Made by a program: the position numbers and the translations under genes | Assembly: GCF_026212465.1 (NCBI RefSeq) | Contig: NC_080049.1 | Coordinates: forward strand, 36,806,885-36,870,884 | Direction: 5' to 3' | From: Amaranthus tricolor | Lineage: Eukaryota; Streptophyta; Magnoliopsida; Caryophyllales; Amaranthaceae | Length of the DNA stretch: 64,000 nt | Part shown: positions 1 through 12,079 of the stretch, piece after piece | How positions within the stretch are numbered: position 1 is the first letter of the stretch | Layout: every line of letters starts with the position of its first letter | Notes under the pieces: generated by a model | Databases searched by the model: none | Seen by the model: only the letters and a program-made list of their open reading frames with translations | What the model was told of the DNA's origin: nothing

Positions 1-348
1 TATAATTTTTTATCTTAATGAGTTGATCAATATCATGCGTCAAATATCAAAAAGAAGATTTTAGTTATATGTTTTAATGTTCTTACTTATAAGGTACACT
101 ATCTATTATAATCATAGCTATATTTAAAATTTTGAAGGTTATAAAAGATATTAATAATTAAGTAGTAATTTATTTGATAAAATAATACCATCAGGGGAAT
201 TCAAATTAGATTTGAAAAAAATTATAAATTTAAAAATATAAATTTTATTATAAAATAATTTATGATAAATATTAAAGGTTAAATTTATGATAAATATTTC
301 AAAGTTATTCTAAAATTATAATATAGCGTTTTTTGTACAATTCTATTA

Positions 349-598
349 CTCTCTCTATTTTCTAATTATGTTTTTCCCGTTTAGAATATTCTACTTTGGA
401 GAGAGAAATTTAATTAAGATTTTTAAGACATATATAGATGATAGAATATATCTATATGAGATCTCGTTAGATTCGTCTTAATATATACTTTTTTATTATA
501 TATTTTTTATGATGCGTATTTAGAGATATTAACGCTTAAAATTTACTTTGAAAATTGTGCAAAAAATAAACGGGAAGAACATTAGGAAACGGAGGGAG
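349..598. mobile_element. Stowaway-like MITE
   Basis: Terminal inverted repeats begin CTCTCTCTATTTTC on the left and, read from the right end, CTCCCTCCGTTTCC. Both arms continue into a shared TTCCCGTTTA motif. TA dinucleotides flank both ends (347-348 and 599-600), the target duplication expected of Tc1/Mariner-derived Stowaway MITEs. The interior is non-coding. Confidence 0.75.
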
Positions 599-600
599 TA

Positions 601-3595
601 TTTGTTATGAAAATCATTGTTTGCATGTTTCAAAACTTTTGAATATTAGACTATATCGTTTAATTTACTATAGCTATTGATTGATAGTATTCCATAAAAA
701 TTGATTAATAGTGAAGCATATATGATACTATTATTTTCTTTATCGATAAAAAAAATTACATGTGTGCAATTTCATGTAATTAATTGCTTACAATTTCTAC
801 TTTAGATTGCTAATACTCCTTTTTTTTTGCTTATTTGTTTTGATTCTGAATTGACAATATTCTATAATGTTGAATTGCTAAATTTTTGTTACTTCATTTA
901 AATTGTTATCTTTTCCCTTTGATCGCTAGATATTTTTTTTTAACATTGATAATATTCTTTAATCTTTGATAATTATAAATGATGGTTGATTTCAAGTTTT
1001 ATTTATAATAATCAATCTCTGATGTGTATAAAAATCAAATATTATATGCCCGTATAGTTTTCGATATTGACAATAATTTATCTTTTTATATATTTAGAAT
1101 GTAAATTTTTGACTTTTAATAATTTTCTTACTTTATTAATTTAGGAAAACTTTTCTTGATAGGCACACTATTTATTGTAATTGAACTATTTCTTTGTGTT
1201 AATATTCGTGTGAAAACTTTAATAACTAAAGAACTTTCATTCTTTGTGTTAGATCGGAAAATTAGTAATTAAAAGTAATATTCATCTCTTTGGTTACTGG
1301 TAATATCTGATAAGTAATGATTTTTTTTTCTAAAAATTTATATCATCTTTTTTTTTAAATATATATCATATATATCATCCCTTTCTTTAATTAATTGAGT
1401 AATAATATTTCATAAGAATGATTATCTTATAATTTATACATAATTATATGTCCTCTTAAATTATTTCTCTAATAATATTTAACTGTCTAGTAATATTTCA
1501 TAAGAATGATCTTCAGAATATATTATTATCAACCTAAAATTAGCATAAGATTGATAATTTAATGATCATATTTGATTAATTAATGTGATTGATATAAAAA
1601 AGAAAAAAATTTTCTAATTACCATATTTAGCCGAATGAAGGAAATTTCTAGTATATATCCTTTTGTCTTTGGAGGGAAAATATTAAATATAAGAATGACA
1701 TTTGTCCTATTGAAGAACCCTTTTAATATATAGTAATTGAAGATTACAAATACAAACATCATTAACTTATTTTGTTAAACGTGCATTTACTATGTAAATA
1801 CATTATTAATAGAATATATATCTATACATATTGTAGAACTTTAACTATCAAATAAAATATTTAATCAATTTAAGTTTTCGGCATGATACTAAAAGCAAAT
1901 ATGACATTACAGTTATATGTTTAAATATCTTATACATTTCTTATTTTTAGTGGACACTATGTATGACAGTATAAGGAGCAGCGACATAGCAAAAATTGAC
2001 AAATTTCTTACGGCCCATGCAATTTAGAAAAAAAATATGACACTTATTTTCTAACAAGTTTACAAACTTAATATATTCTACGGAATTTAATATTAAAACC
2101 CCTAATTTTTGAAGTCCTGTGCAACCGAACATGCTCAGAACATCCCTTGATGAGGAGGACACATGTTGCATCAACAATTCTAACCTAAAGAGTTTCGTGT
2201 AAAAAGGGCGTGAGAGAGTATACATAAAATATTCTGATATTTGAACCATCAACTTAAAATTTTAGTTGGATAGAATTTTTGAAGATTATTACGGTCTAGA
2301 AGTTGAGAATTACTCTGAGTTGAGCGGCCAATAACAATCATAATAATTGGAGGCAGTTGATAATCAGCATTCTGAGGTGCAAAACGTGACAGTACAATGA
2401 AGTCTTTAATTGGGCTCTATAAACTTGAATACTAGTAATATTTTCAATATTTGATCATCATTAATTCATCCATACATTTCATATTTAAAGTACATCAATA
2501 CAATATAAGCAATCAGTTATTAATGCAAGAGAATTTAAGTTGGTATTTTCTATGGCTATTGGATGAACAACAATGCATATGAAAGCTGCAACGTGCGTGT
2601 TTATTTTCACAACAATTTAACCAAATACACAATTTTATTATTTATGGTATTTTGTGACCACAACTTAATGAAATTGCAATATGTAATTCAATGGGTGATG
2701 AGGAGACAAAAGCTGATGAGTTTATATCTTTTAATGCATGTAACATAGTGTTCGAATAAGGCATGTTCAAGCTGCCACATGCATTGAATGATCCAACAAA
2801 TACAAAGAAGTCACTAATGAAGTGTTCGAACGAGCAGATATGGCGCTCGAACGAGCACTCGTCAGTCGTCAAGCCCACCACTATTTTGATATGTGCTACT
2901 TTGCGGCGAACTTAATCTTTCTTTATGTTGTGGACCTTTTCAATATATTATTGGCATATGTTAATTAGTGTAAATAAAAGTGACTGCCCTCAAACCTTAT
3001 GATGATTTTAACACTATACACTATAGCCTACTTTCTCCATTATCTTCTAGTGTAACTCCATTATAAGAGTTCTTGAAAAAATCCATTGTTTTCTTTACTC
3101 ATAATCAAAGCTAGCTACCACTAAGGACGCAGCCCAAGTTATACGAACCTCATAAATAATATTACGTCTTGTTTATTTTGCATTCATTTTCTATTGCATA
3201 TTCATTCCTAGTCATTGATATATTAAGGTTCTTTTACAAACAAGAGTCTTCATACCTTCAATCGTACGTGTCTTAGGGGTGAAATTTAAATTTTTAAACT
3301 CTCATCCTTCAACGTGCGTTTACTATGAACAAACATTAGTTAATATTGTTCCCCCGTCTCAATAAATACGATTTATTTTCTACTTTAGTCCTTTCTAATA
3401 AATTTATCTCTTTATTTTGGACATGGCTTCACCGTACTATCTTTAATCTTTATATTATCTCTCTTATTTTTAAATATTCATTAACTCAACTTCTTAATCT
3501 CTATACTATTTACAAATAGGGCAAACTATTTGATACGAAGGGATATATCAAATACTTTCTTTATTCTATTATACTTGCTACATTTGACTTTTTTC
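601..3595. other. AT-rich intergenic spacer
   Basis: No convincing gene is visible on either strand. Short open frames here have no domain, codon bias or splice context. The block at 2290-2700 is a diverged copy of sequence at 7240-7740 and 12,590-12,680 (see findings). A weak Stowaway-like arm, CCCCCGTCTCAATAAAT, begins near 3352 without a clear partner. Confidence 0.6.
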
Positions 3596-3773
3596 CACTA
3601 CAAATAACTATCGAAATAGCGATGGAAAAATAGCGATGGGGTTGGTTGGTCGCCAGTGGCGACGGATAGGCGAGGGCAAGAAACGTCGCCAAAAGGAAAA
3701 GCAAAATAGCGACGGGCATACTGGTCGCCACTCCGTCGCTCAATGCTTTTAATTTTTTATTTTTTTTAAAAAA

Positions 3774-3951
3774 TATTTAGCGACCGGCGCTCTGGTCGCT
3801 GGGCCTTGGAAATGAAAAAAGTTTGCGTGCTGCAATAAGAAAAAAAACGGCTTCTAGTATTTTTTTTAATTATTATTATTATTATTAATATTATTTTATT
3901 ATTAGTATTAGTATTATTATTATTGTTATTATTAGTATTATTACAACGTTG

Positions 3952-3989
<38 letters not shown>

Positions 3990-4060
3990 TTATTATTATT
4001 AGTATTAGTATTATTATTATTGTTATTATTAGTATTATTACAACGTTATTATTGTTATTA

Positions 4061-4129
<69 letters not shown>

Positions 4130-5355
4130 TTTTATTTTATTATCTGGCGACAAGATGATCGCCAATTTTTTTTTTGTTTTTTTTAAATAATTCTTTGCGA
4201 TATTCAAGTTGTGTCGCGATTTAGTCGCCAAGTAGACCGTAATTTTTTTTTAATAAACATAGGCGACGGTGGCTTGGAAGCCATATGGTCGCCGCCACTT
4301 TTTCAATTTGAATTTGAAAACATGGCGATGGGTTTGTCATGGCCGTGTTGTCGCCATATTTTCTATAAATAACACGTAGAATTATTGTGTATCGTATATT
4401 TCGGTAACTAAAGAATTAGAAGAGGTTTTTTATTTAATTAGTACATATTTTACTCGTTTGTTATTAATTTACTTGAGTTTTTTATATTATTTTATTGTTT
4501 TATATTTTATTTTAATTGTCATTAATTTTCCTTAATAATTGTTATTAGAATAATTATATTATTATCATATATTGTTACTTTCATGAATTGTTTTATATAT
4601 TTTTATTGTCATTAAATTACTAATCAGTTGAATAATTATATTATTATATTATATTTATGTGTTAAAAATGAATTTTAGTGTGTTTCCAGATGGTGCATAT
4701 ATGTGCTATTGTGAACGAAGTGTTATCAGAAGAGAATACGATGGTAAACAACTTCTAAGAAACGAAAAAACAAATTGCTTGAAGAAGATGCATCGGAACA
4801 TAATAAAGAGGTTAGTAAGTACTCTGCAGGATGGAAGGAGAGGAGCATATTTTGGGATTTGTCATATTGGAAAACAAACATTTTGTTGTGTGTGCCAAGT
4901 AAAACAAAGGATCACATCAAGGGTTGAAACGAAAAACGAGTAACCTATCAAACGAGTAACGTTGTTCAAATGTCATTAGTATGACCCAATTACTACTGAA
5001 AATAAGTTAACATACATCAAGATCGCTCGTATTGTTTATATGATCCATTTGTGTTGGCAAGTCAAGCACGTCAATTATATTATCTTCCATATCCGAGTAC
5101 AACACAAAATTTAAAACATGTGGATCTTGTACTCTCAGAAAACGAAGAATCCGAAGATGAAGATGTTGAGAACAACGAGTATTTTAGTGATGAAGAGTAG
5201 TTTAATTATTTATATGTAATTATTTATATGTAATTATTTAATATTTTGTAATATTTAATACAATTTTATTATATTCCTCCGAATTATTAATATTTTGCAG
5301 TAATAATATTAATAACAACAACAACAATAATAATAATAACACATAAAAATAAGTA

Positions 5356-5437
<82 letters not shown>

Positions 5438-5444
5438 AAATAAC

Positions 5445-5521
<77 letters not shown>

Positions 5522-5571
5522 CGTTGTAATAATACTAATAATAACAATAATAATAATACTAATACCAATAA

Positions 5572-5639
<68 letters not shown>

Positions 5640-5787
5640 TAATAATAATAATGAAAATAACAACAACAATAATAATAATAATAATAATAATTTTAAAAAA
5701 ATACTGCAAGCCGATTTTTTCCTTACTGCAGCACGCAAACTTTTTTCATTTTCAAGACCCAGCGACCACACTGGCGGTCGCTAAATA
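3774..5787. repeat. Inverted repeat with TTA/TAA arrays inside the CACTA element
   Basis: Sequence from 3774 (TATTTAGCGACCGG) runs through a TTTGCGTGCTGCA core into a TTA array. It recurs in reverse complement ending at 5787. The arrays occupy about 3866-4136 and 5322-5694. Each is interrupted by the same ACAACGTTGT island and AGTATTAGTATTA phase breaks. The interval between the arms is about 1.2 kb. Confidence 0.85.
5039..5200 (+). pseudogene. CACTA transposase-associated protein remnant (DUF4216-like C-terminus)
   Basis: The plus-strand frame 5039-5200 reads 53 residues then TAG. It starts YDPFVLASQARQLYYLPYPS, the core motif I recognise from the DUF4216 region of CACTA TNP2-family proteins. 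It ends in an acidic Glu/Asp/Asn-rich tail, ENEESEDEDVENN, then YFSDEE. The upstream frame is broken, and the open frame at 4659-4943 gave no recognisable domain. The piece lies inside the inverted-repeat arms of the CACTA element. It is a decayed fragment, not a functional gene. Confidence 0.75.
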
Positions 5788-6600
5788 CTGATTATAAATG
5801 CCGTTTAATCTGCTCTCATTTCTCATTTCCTACAACTCTATCTTCACTTACCTTATACTTCTTCATTCCTTATACGCGTTTTTATCTTTCCAACTCTAAT
5901 TTTTCTTTTCATCCATTAATCTCAATCTCTATTTATTTTCTTTTCTTTCTTAATCTCATCCTCATCATCTTGGGGTTACAACTTATTTTCAACTCTAAAA
6001 TTCTCATCTTGTTATTAAAAGGTTAGTATTTATTATATATTTTTTTGTATTTTTTCAATGTTCTTGATGATTATGATAATATTTTGTTTCATGATGCCTT
6101 TTTTTTATGTTTTTTTTTAATATTTTCGAATAATGGCATTTTTGAAACATGTTTATTGCTAGTATTTTCCAGTTTTTTCTTATATTCATATTTAGTTTTA
6201 AATCGTTTTTTTTTAATATTTCAAGAACAATCGAAAGGTCCAAGAGCCACAGCCTATGGAGTTTAATAATCAATTATGGGAAGCGGTGCAAATGGTAAAT
6301 GAAGTTCAATAATCAATTAAGGAAAGCGGTGACTGAACAATCAAATGGTCAAAGATCCACAGCCTATGAGACTCACCAAAGGTCGACTGAACAAATTCAA
6401 AGAGAATGAGAACTCTTTTTTAAAATTCATTCAATCCTATCTCAATTTGTAACGACCCCCTCTTTCAAATGAATGATTAAATATATGTACTTTTTGTGAC
6501 TTTGTACATAAACTTTAATTATATATATATATTTCCAGCTCATTATTTTTATTTACTTGTTTTACATGTATATATATATATTTATCTTAATATTACAACA

Positions 6601-6604
<4 letters not shown>

Positions 6605-6687
<83 letters not shown>
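6605..6687. repeat. (TA)n microsatellite inside the CACTA element
   Basis: An uninterrupted TA dinucleotide array of about 80 bp lies just inside the right subterminal GCGAC-rich zone. Confidence 0.95.
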
Positions 6688-6688
<1 letters not shown>

Positions 6689-7010
6689 TAATAAATAAAA
6701 TAGGCGACAGTTGGCGATGGAAAGCGGGTCGCTAAGCAGACTGATAGGCAGGCGACGACCCAGCTACGACATGGTGGTCGCCCGTTGGCGACTAAATAGC
6801 TAGAAGACGGTGGTCGCCAGTTTGGCGACGGGATTCAGGTCGCAAATTGGTCGCTAAGAAAAGGCGAGGAAATGGCGTCCATTTTGAGATTAGCGACGAA
6901 AGGAATAGCGACCACCTCGTATCTCGTCGCCAGACCTACTTTTTGACCGTTTAGCTATCAAATGGCGATGAAATGGTTTGTCGCCATTTTATTATTTTAT
7001 TGTAGTGTTC

Positions 7011-7891
7011 GCAATCCAATATGTTATTTTGATTATTTATATATTGAACTATGCATTTCAAAAAACTAATTATAAAAAATTAGCATTTCAAAGTATGTGA
7101 TTAGACAATTCAAACAAGATTCCAATTGACAATATTTTTTATTATACATTAACCATAATATGTATATAAAAGCTTGAAGGATAAATAGCGTAAAAAATCG
7201 CAATGTAATATAATGTATTTCTGAAAAGAGGAAGTAGTTAACTGGTATTGTGAGGTCATGAACCGGCCACGAGACAAGGACTATCATAATAATTGCAGGC
7301 AGTTGCATTCTGAGGTGGAAAATACTACATCATAGTACAATCAAGTCTTTAATCGGTCTCTATAAACGTCAATCAAATTGTTGGCATTCACTCATTTTAT
7401 TCCCTCTTCACTTGTTGATACTAAATTAATGATAATGATGAAAATCATTATTTGTATAAATTTTTATAAAATCATGTACTATATATTTTCATGATGTTGT
7501 TTTGATTAAAGTTTTCTATTTATAATTATTAATTACTATCGAACTTAACATCTCCAAAAATCAATGTTTTAAAATTAATTTTTAAAAAAATAAAATTATT
7601 AAAATAAAACAAACATAACCATCTAACTTTTTATGAGAGTTTTCAACTAATATATTAATTTCCACAACCAAACATACCGTAATTGTATACCAATATGAGC
7701 AATAAGTGGTCTAGTGAATTTAAGTTGGTTCCATAGCTAAAGAAGAATTTTTAATATTAGTATAAATTAGACGAATACTTATTTCTAAATGTATACATAA
7801 TTAACATGCCGATTATTTTGTATGTTATATGTATAAATATTTGTTGAGTTTTTGATTGCTGCATTAATTATTATTATTATTTATTTAAGTC
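7011..7891. other. Intergenic spacer with duplicated block
   Basis: No gene is visible. The segment 7240-7740 resembles 2290-2560: shared strings include ATCATAATAATTG, GCATTCTGAGGTG, CTCTATAAAC and GAATTTAAGTTGGT. The two copies flank the CACTA element. Confidence 0.6.
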
Positions 7892-7896
7892 AATAT

Positions 7897-8192
7897 TTTT
7901 AGAGTATATAATATATTATGGGGTCTCAATCATCAATTTAAGCTTTTAGTTGAATTGATTCTTTAACATGGTATCAGAAGCCAAAGAAACAAGAGATCAC
8001 GGGTTTGAATCTCAACCACACCTAATTTAAAGTGGAATAGTCGGTGCTAGGTATGAGGAGGGTCTATGTCGCATCCACACTTCAAGCCCAAAGGGCTCTC
8101 GTGTGAAGGGACGTGTTAGAATATATAACATATCCTAGGGTCTTAACTCTTAACCATCAGTTTAAGCTTTTAGTTGAGTTAGTTTCTTAACA
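7897..8192 (+). mobile_element. TRIM (terminal-repeat retrotransposon in miniature)
   Basis: Two direct repeats of 72 and 79 bp (7897-7968 and 8114-8192) bracket a 145-bp interior. The right LTR runs TGTTAGAATATATAAC to TTCTTAACA, the TG...CA form. Immediately after the left LTR lies TGGTATCAGAAGCC (7969-7982), a tRNA-iMet-type primer binding site. A purine-rich GTGTGAAGGGACG precedes the right LTR. A perfect 5-bp target duplication AATAT flanks the element (7892-7896 and 8193-8197). It has no coding capacity and needs trans-acting enzymes. Confidence 0.92.
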
Positions 8193-8242
8193 AATATATC
8201 ATGACTATGAGTTGAAAGATTTTTTTGGCCCATTATAAAAAA

Positions 8243-8374
<132 letters not shown>

Positions 8375-9332
8375 TAGCGAAGAAAACTACATTTTATTTA
8401 GTAATTTTTTTACTCAATTCTTATTTTTCGCTACCTTTTTCATTTTATCGCCACCCCTATTTTAAATTAATTTAATAAAATGACGAAAATGCCCTTGGAC
8501 TTAAAAATTTTAAAACTTCTATAAAACACTTCAAACTCACTCAATAGCACTTTTATCACTTCAAAAAACACAAAATCTACACATTAAATTAATCGGAGCT
8601 AAAGTGCGACTAAACCTAGGAGAAGTAGTTAACAAAAACTCGAGGTAACTTCTATTTTAATGTAATTCAAAATTAAAAAAAAATAAAATAAATTAAAATA
8701 AAAATTACTAGTCGCACAAAAAGTGCGACTGAACCTAGGAACAGTGGCACAAAAAGTGCGACCAAAACTAGGTCCAGTCGCACTTTTTGTGCGACTCCTC
8801 CTAGGTTCAGTCGCACTTTTTGTGCGAGTCGTAATTTTTTTTTTTTTGAATTTTGAAAGTCCTTTTGTTTATTTAATTTATTTTTTAAGTTATTATTATT
8901 TAATAAATGTTGTAATAAATTATTTTATTTTAATATATTATTATATTATGATAATATTATTATAATAATTAGTTTTGAATTTAAATAATTTATTTAAATG
9001 TTTAATTATTTTTTAATATAATAATAATATATTAATTAAAATTTAGTTGTTAATAATTTATTAATATAATAATTTTTAATAAAATTTTATTTTAGTTGTT
9101 AATTAAATTTTAGTTGTTTAATTATTTATTAATATAATAATTGTTTATTTGTTTATATGTGTGAATTGTTTTAGTTGTTAATAATTTATGTGATTGTAAG
9201 TGTTTATTAAATTTAATTAAATTTTTATTAAATTAATATTGTAATTTTAATTACAATGAATATAACCTAATGTATTTTTTTATCCTTTTAATTTTTTATT
9301 AATAGCTTATTAAATTATAAAAATTGTAATAA

Positions 9333-9812
9333 ATGGCTGGAAATCAGGAAAAAAGAAAAGGCTTTTTTAGAGGGTTATTGAGCGGCAATAGTTCTAGGCC
9401 GATTTTACTGAGAGAGGATCCCCATGAGAGGGGGGTTAAGGGTTCTACAAGGCGCGCCAAGCAGGAATAAGCGGCCAGACATAGTCAGGCCCAACGTTCG
9501 AGTACCCTAGACCATGTGCGTAGCCGCTTTGAGCGTCAGACTAGCCTGCGTAGTAATACGGTCGGCTCAGGTGATGATGATACTAATTACGATGAGTCTG
9601 TCAGTCAGGAAGAGTCTGTCGGTCAGGATGAGTCTGTCGGTCATCCTGTTGATTGGACGCTCGTCAGAGGGCATGCCGGTCAGTTTAGGATTAGAGGGCA
9701 TAGCACGGCTGACACTTCTGATCACGTAGGAGTCAGCCAGGTTGAGGATGCGGCTCCAGGGGGGAGGACTCTGCCGTTAATATCCCTCAACCTCTCCAAC
9801 ACCCAAGAATAA
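9333..9812 (+). pseudogene. Element-A open frame with one in-frame stop (function unknown)
   Basis: From ATG 9333 the frame reads MAGNQEKRKGFFRGLL and stays open to 9812, except for a TAA at 9468-9470. It then continues with a basic stretch (RSRFERQTSLRS), an acidic three-fold repeat of the type ESVGQDESVGH, and a Gly/His segment (RGHAGQFRIRGH). It overlaps the minus-strand transposase fragment at its 3' end. It loosely recalls N-termini of plant-mobile-domain proteins carried by some MULEs, but I see no diagnostic motif. The single stop suggests recent decay or a sequence error. Confidence 0.45.
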
Positions 9813-10084
9813 GACATAGCCGCCTCATCTCGCATCAAACAGAACGCAACCAAGAAGTTGTGATTGGTTGGTGTCATTCCAATTATTTCGCAAAGGGGCG
9901 ACTTTTGCTTATTAGTTTTGTACGTTGTGTCTATCAACACAACATGGGGCCACGAACGTATCATCTGCATAGATGTAGGATTTGCAATCAATAATCTACT
10001 CAACTGCACCTCACTATCCAAGTCTGTCCAAACTACATAACTCTGTGGCCATATAAAGAAAGTATTGAAGAGGAGTCCTTCCAT
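9722..10084 (-). pseudogene. MULE transposase domain fragment
   Basis: The 120-residue minus-strand frame matches the start of the MULE transposase catalytic domain as I know it from FAR1-like proteins. It contains IRSWPHVVLIDTTYKTNKQ, where the Asp of the LIDTTYKTN motif is the usual first catalytic acid. It continues with a SPLCEIIGMT / NFLVAFCLMRDE pattern and YSWVLERL. The frame is lost downstream, where the remaining catalytic residues would lie. It sits about 115 bp downstream of the FAR1-domain frame with stops between them. Confidence 0.82.
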
Positions 10085-10199
10085 CCATCTCTTCTCTCCT
10101 TATTAACAGACTTACATTATAAATTTTATTCATATTAGCAAAAAACCAGGAAAATTCCTTCTAATTGAAGTCATTATAAACGCCAGTTACACTAAGATC

Positions 10200-10637
10200 T
10201 CATATGTGCTGCCTAATATCGACCGTCATCCTATTTACTCTTATTTGACCATCTCTGTACACCAAGAATGGGTGGTTATGTCTTCCTTTTTCACCAAGAA
10301 ACACTCTTACCGTCCAATGTCTTTTCCCTGGTTTACGACTACTTCCTAAAATCATAAATTTACACCCACAAGCCCTACTTTTAGAACCAGGTCGGGTAGC
10401 ATTGTCTAAGTTATGCAAATCACTCCTTATATTACCATAACGGTGACATCTTAAGTACAAACTCACTCTAGAACGTCCTTCCTTTTGTTTATATGAAGCA
10501 CGTGTAAATTGAAAACCAATTCTTAGTGCTATTTCATCAGCCCAAGCATTTAAATCATCTATAGAATCAAATTCCCTATCGATAACAAATCTATCAGAGT
10601 AATCTACATTATCCCCTAAGTTTTCAAAGTCCTGCAA
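10200..10637 (-). pseudogene. FAR1 DNA-binding domain fragment
   Basis: The 145-residue minus-strand frame resembles the FAR1 (WRKY-GCM1 zinc finger) DNA-binding domain. It starts with FDSIDDLNAWADEIALRIGF and then a basic YKQKEG region. It has a zinc-ligand pattern of Cys in YLRCHRYG and ACGCKF, and His in GRHNHPF. It lies upstream of the transposase fragment in the FAR1-then-MULE order. Stops separate the two, so it is a relic. Confidence 0.82.
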
Positions 10638-11585
10638 ATATAAATTTATTCTTAATAATTAAAAGATTAAACTATTTAATATATGAACAATATCAATTAG
10701 TTTAATAATTCAAATTTCAATATATTAACAATATCAATACAATAATATGAAATAAAAAATTTTACTAAATAAAATACATACATAAAATAAAATAAATTAA
10801 AATAACATAAATAAATAATTTAAGTAAACACAAATATATATATAAATATATAATAAAATTAAATAATTTACTATAATATTTGATAAATAATAATAACTTA
10901 AAAAATAATTATAATAAATAAAAAGAATTAATTTCAAAAAAAAAATTGATTAAAAAATTTCCAGAACCCCCAATCGCCCAAAAGTGCGAATTGACCTAGG
11001 AGGAGGCCCACAAAAAGTGCAACTCAGCCTAGGTCCAGTCGCATTTTTTGTGTGACTCTCCCTAGGTCTGGTCGCACATTTTGTGCGACTGGGGGGGGTT
11101 TTGGAAATTTTTTTTTTGACAAATTTCGAATCAATTAATTACTTACCGAATCGTTATCATGCTCGTTTTTGTTCGCCATTGTTATTCGATGTACATTTTT
11201 AGCTTATTTTAAGTTAACATAGTGTTTTTGAAGAGTTTCAGAGAGATGTTACAGTTTTTGAGTTCGAAAATTATACAGGGGCAATCTTGAAAATTCATTT
11301 TATATAGGATGGTGATAAAAAGAAAAAGGTGGCGATATTTAGTAATATTTTTTTTTATTACAACAAAAAGAATAAAATAATAATAATTAATAACTTAATG
11401 AGTCAAACTTGACCCACCTGCAATCGACTAATGTGACATCTCTTGATATATGTTACACATTTTATTACCCAATCCTTAAAGTTTGCTACCCCTTTTCATT
11501 TTTTTGCCACCCCCCTCTAAAATTACGTATTTGCCCCTGTAATTTAAAAAATTACAAAAATGCCACTCCTTACAAATTTCTTATT

Positions 11586-11623
<38 letters not shown>

Positions 11624-11761
11624 CAACAATAATAAAATTAAATAATAATAATAAATAAAATTAATAATAATAATAACAGTAATAATAATAATAATAATAA
11701 AAACAACAATAATAAAATTAAATAATAATAATTATTATTCAAAAAAAAAAAAAAAAAAAAG

Positions 11762-11856
11762 TTGAGTCGCCCAAAATTGGGAGACTGAACCATGGTCGAG
11801 TCGCCCAGATCTGGGCGATTGAACCATGGTCCAATCGCCCAATTTTGCGCGACTCA
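11762..11856. repeat. Hairpin-module array, element B left arm
   Basis: Three modules of the GAGTCGCCCAAAATTGGG type are separated by GAACCATGGTCG / GAACCATGGTCC spacers. Each module is itself a short palindrome. The mirror array is at 12,238-12,332. Confidence 0.85.
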
Positions 11857-11943
11857 ATTTTTTTTTTTTTTTTTTTTCTTTTTGGATAATAATAATAATA
11901 ATAATAATATTAATACTAATAATAATAATTTATAGATTAGTGT

Positions 11944-12017
11944 GGTCTATTAGCTCAGTTGGTTAGAGTGTTGTACTAATAACGTGAAGGTCACAGGTTC
12001 GAGACCTGAACAAGCCA
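11944..12017 (+). pseudogene. tRNA-Ile(AAT)-like sequence, left copy
   Basis: The 74-nt cloverleaf-length sequence starts GGTCTATTAGCTCAGTTGG and ends CAAGCCA. The A box (TAGCTCAGTTGG) and B box (GGTTCGAGACC) are intact. The anticodon loop reads CTAATAA, giving anticodon AAT (Ile). The acceptor stem has mismatches (about two of seven pairs), so I call it a pseudogene or transposon-borne copy. It lies in the left inner arm of palindromic element B. Confidence 0.85.
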
Positions 12018-12079
12018 TTATTTAATAATTATTAATTTTTTATTATTAATATGATAAAAAATTAATAATTATTAAATAA

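Larger units (their letters stand above)
3596..7007. mobile_element. Non-autonomous CACTA (En/Spm) transposon
   Basis: The element opens with CACTACAA and closes with TTGTAGTG, the diagnostic CACTA terminus. It is flanked by a perfect 3-bp target duplication TTC (3593-3595 and 7008-7010). Both subterminal zones are packed with GCGAC/GTCGC motifs in both orientations, as expected for transposase-binding subterminal repeats. The interior has long TTA/TAA arrays, a TA array and one recognisable coding remnant of a transposase-associated protein (5039-5200). No full TNP2 transposase is present, so movement would need a helper. At 3.4 kb it is short for an autonomous CACTA element. Confidence 0.92.
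8416..11346. mobile_element. MULE-like element A with transposase remnants
   Basis: The ends are imperfect inverted repeats. The left reads TTTTTCGCTACC, then CATTTTATCGCCACCCC. The right carries GGTGGCGATATTTAG and a GATGGTGATAAAAAG arm. Hairpin-module arrays of GTCGCAC / GTGCGAC separated by CCTAGG occur subterminally at 8709-8830 and 10,975-11,095. The interior holds minus-strand FAR1 and MULE transposase fragments and a plus-strand open frame with one internal stop. I could not resolve a clean target duplication. The MULE assignment rests on the coding remnants. Confidence 0.7.

Noticed and set aside
1947..2252. 101-residue minus-strand frame
   Set aside because: No recognisable motif, no splice context, and it lies in AT-rich spacer.
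3923..4186. Leu/Tyr-repeat open frame
   Set aside because: It is a translation of the TTA microsatellite in the CACTA element, with no other support.
5287..5771. Several Ile/Tyr/Leu-repeat minus-strand frames
   Set aside because: They are translations of the TAA array arm in different frames.
6496..6735. IYIYIY open frame
   Set aside because: It is the TA microsatellite read as codons.
8417..11360. 9-bp target duplication for MULE-like element A (ATTTAGTAAT at both sides)
   Set aside because: The right-hand copy overlaps the inverted-repeat end, so it cannot be separated from the element itself.
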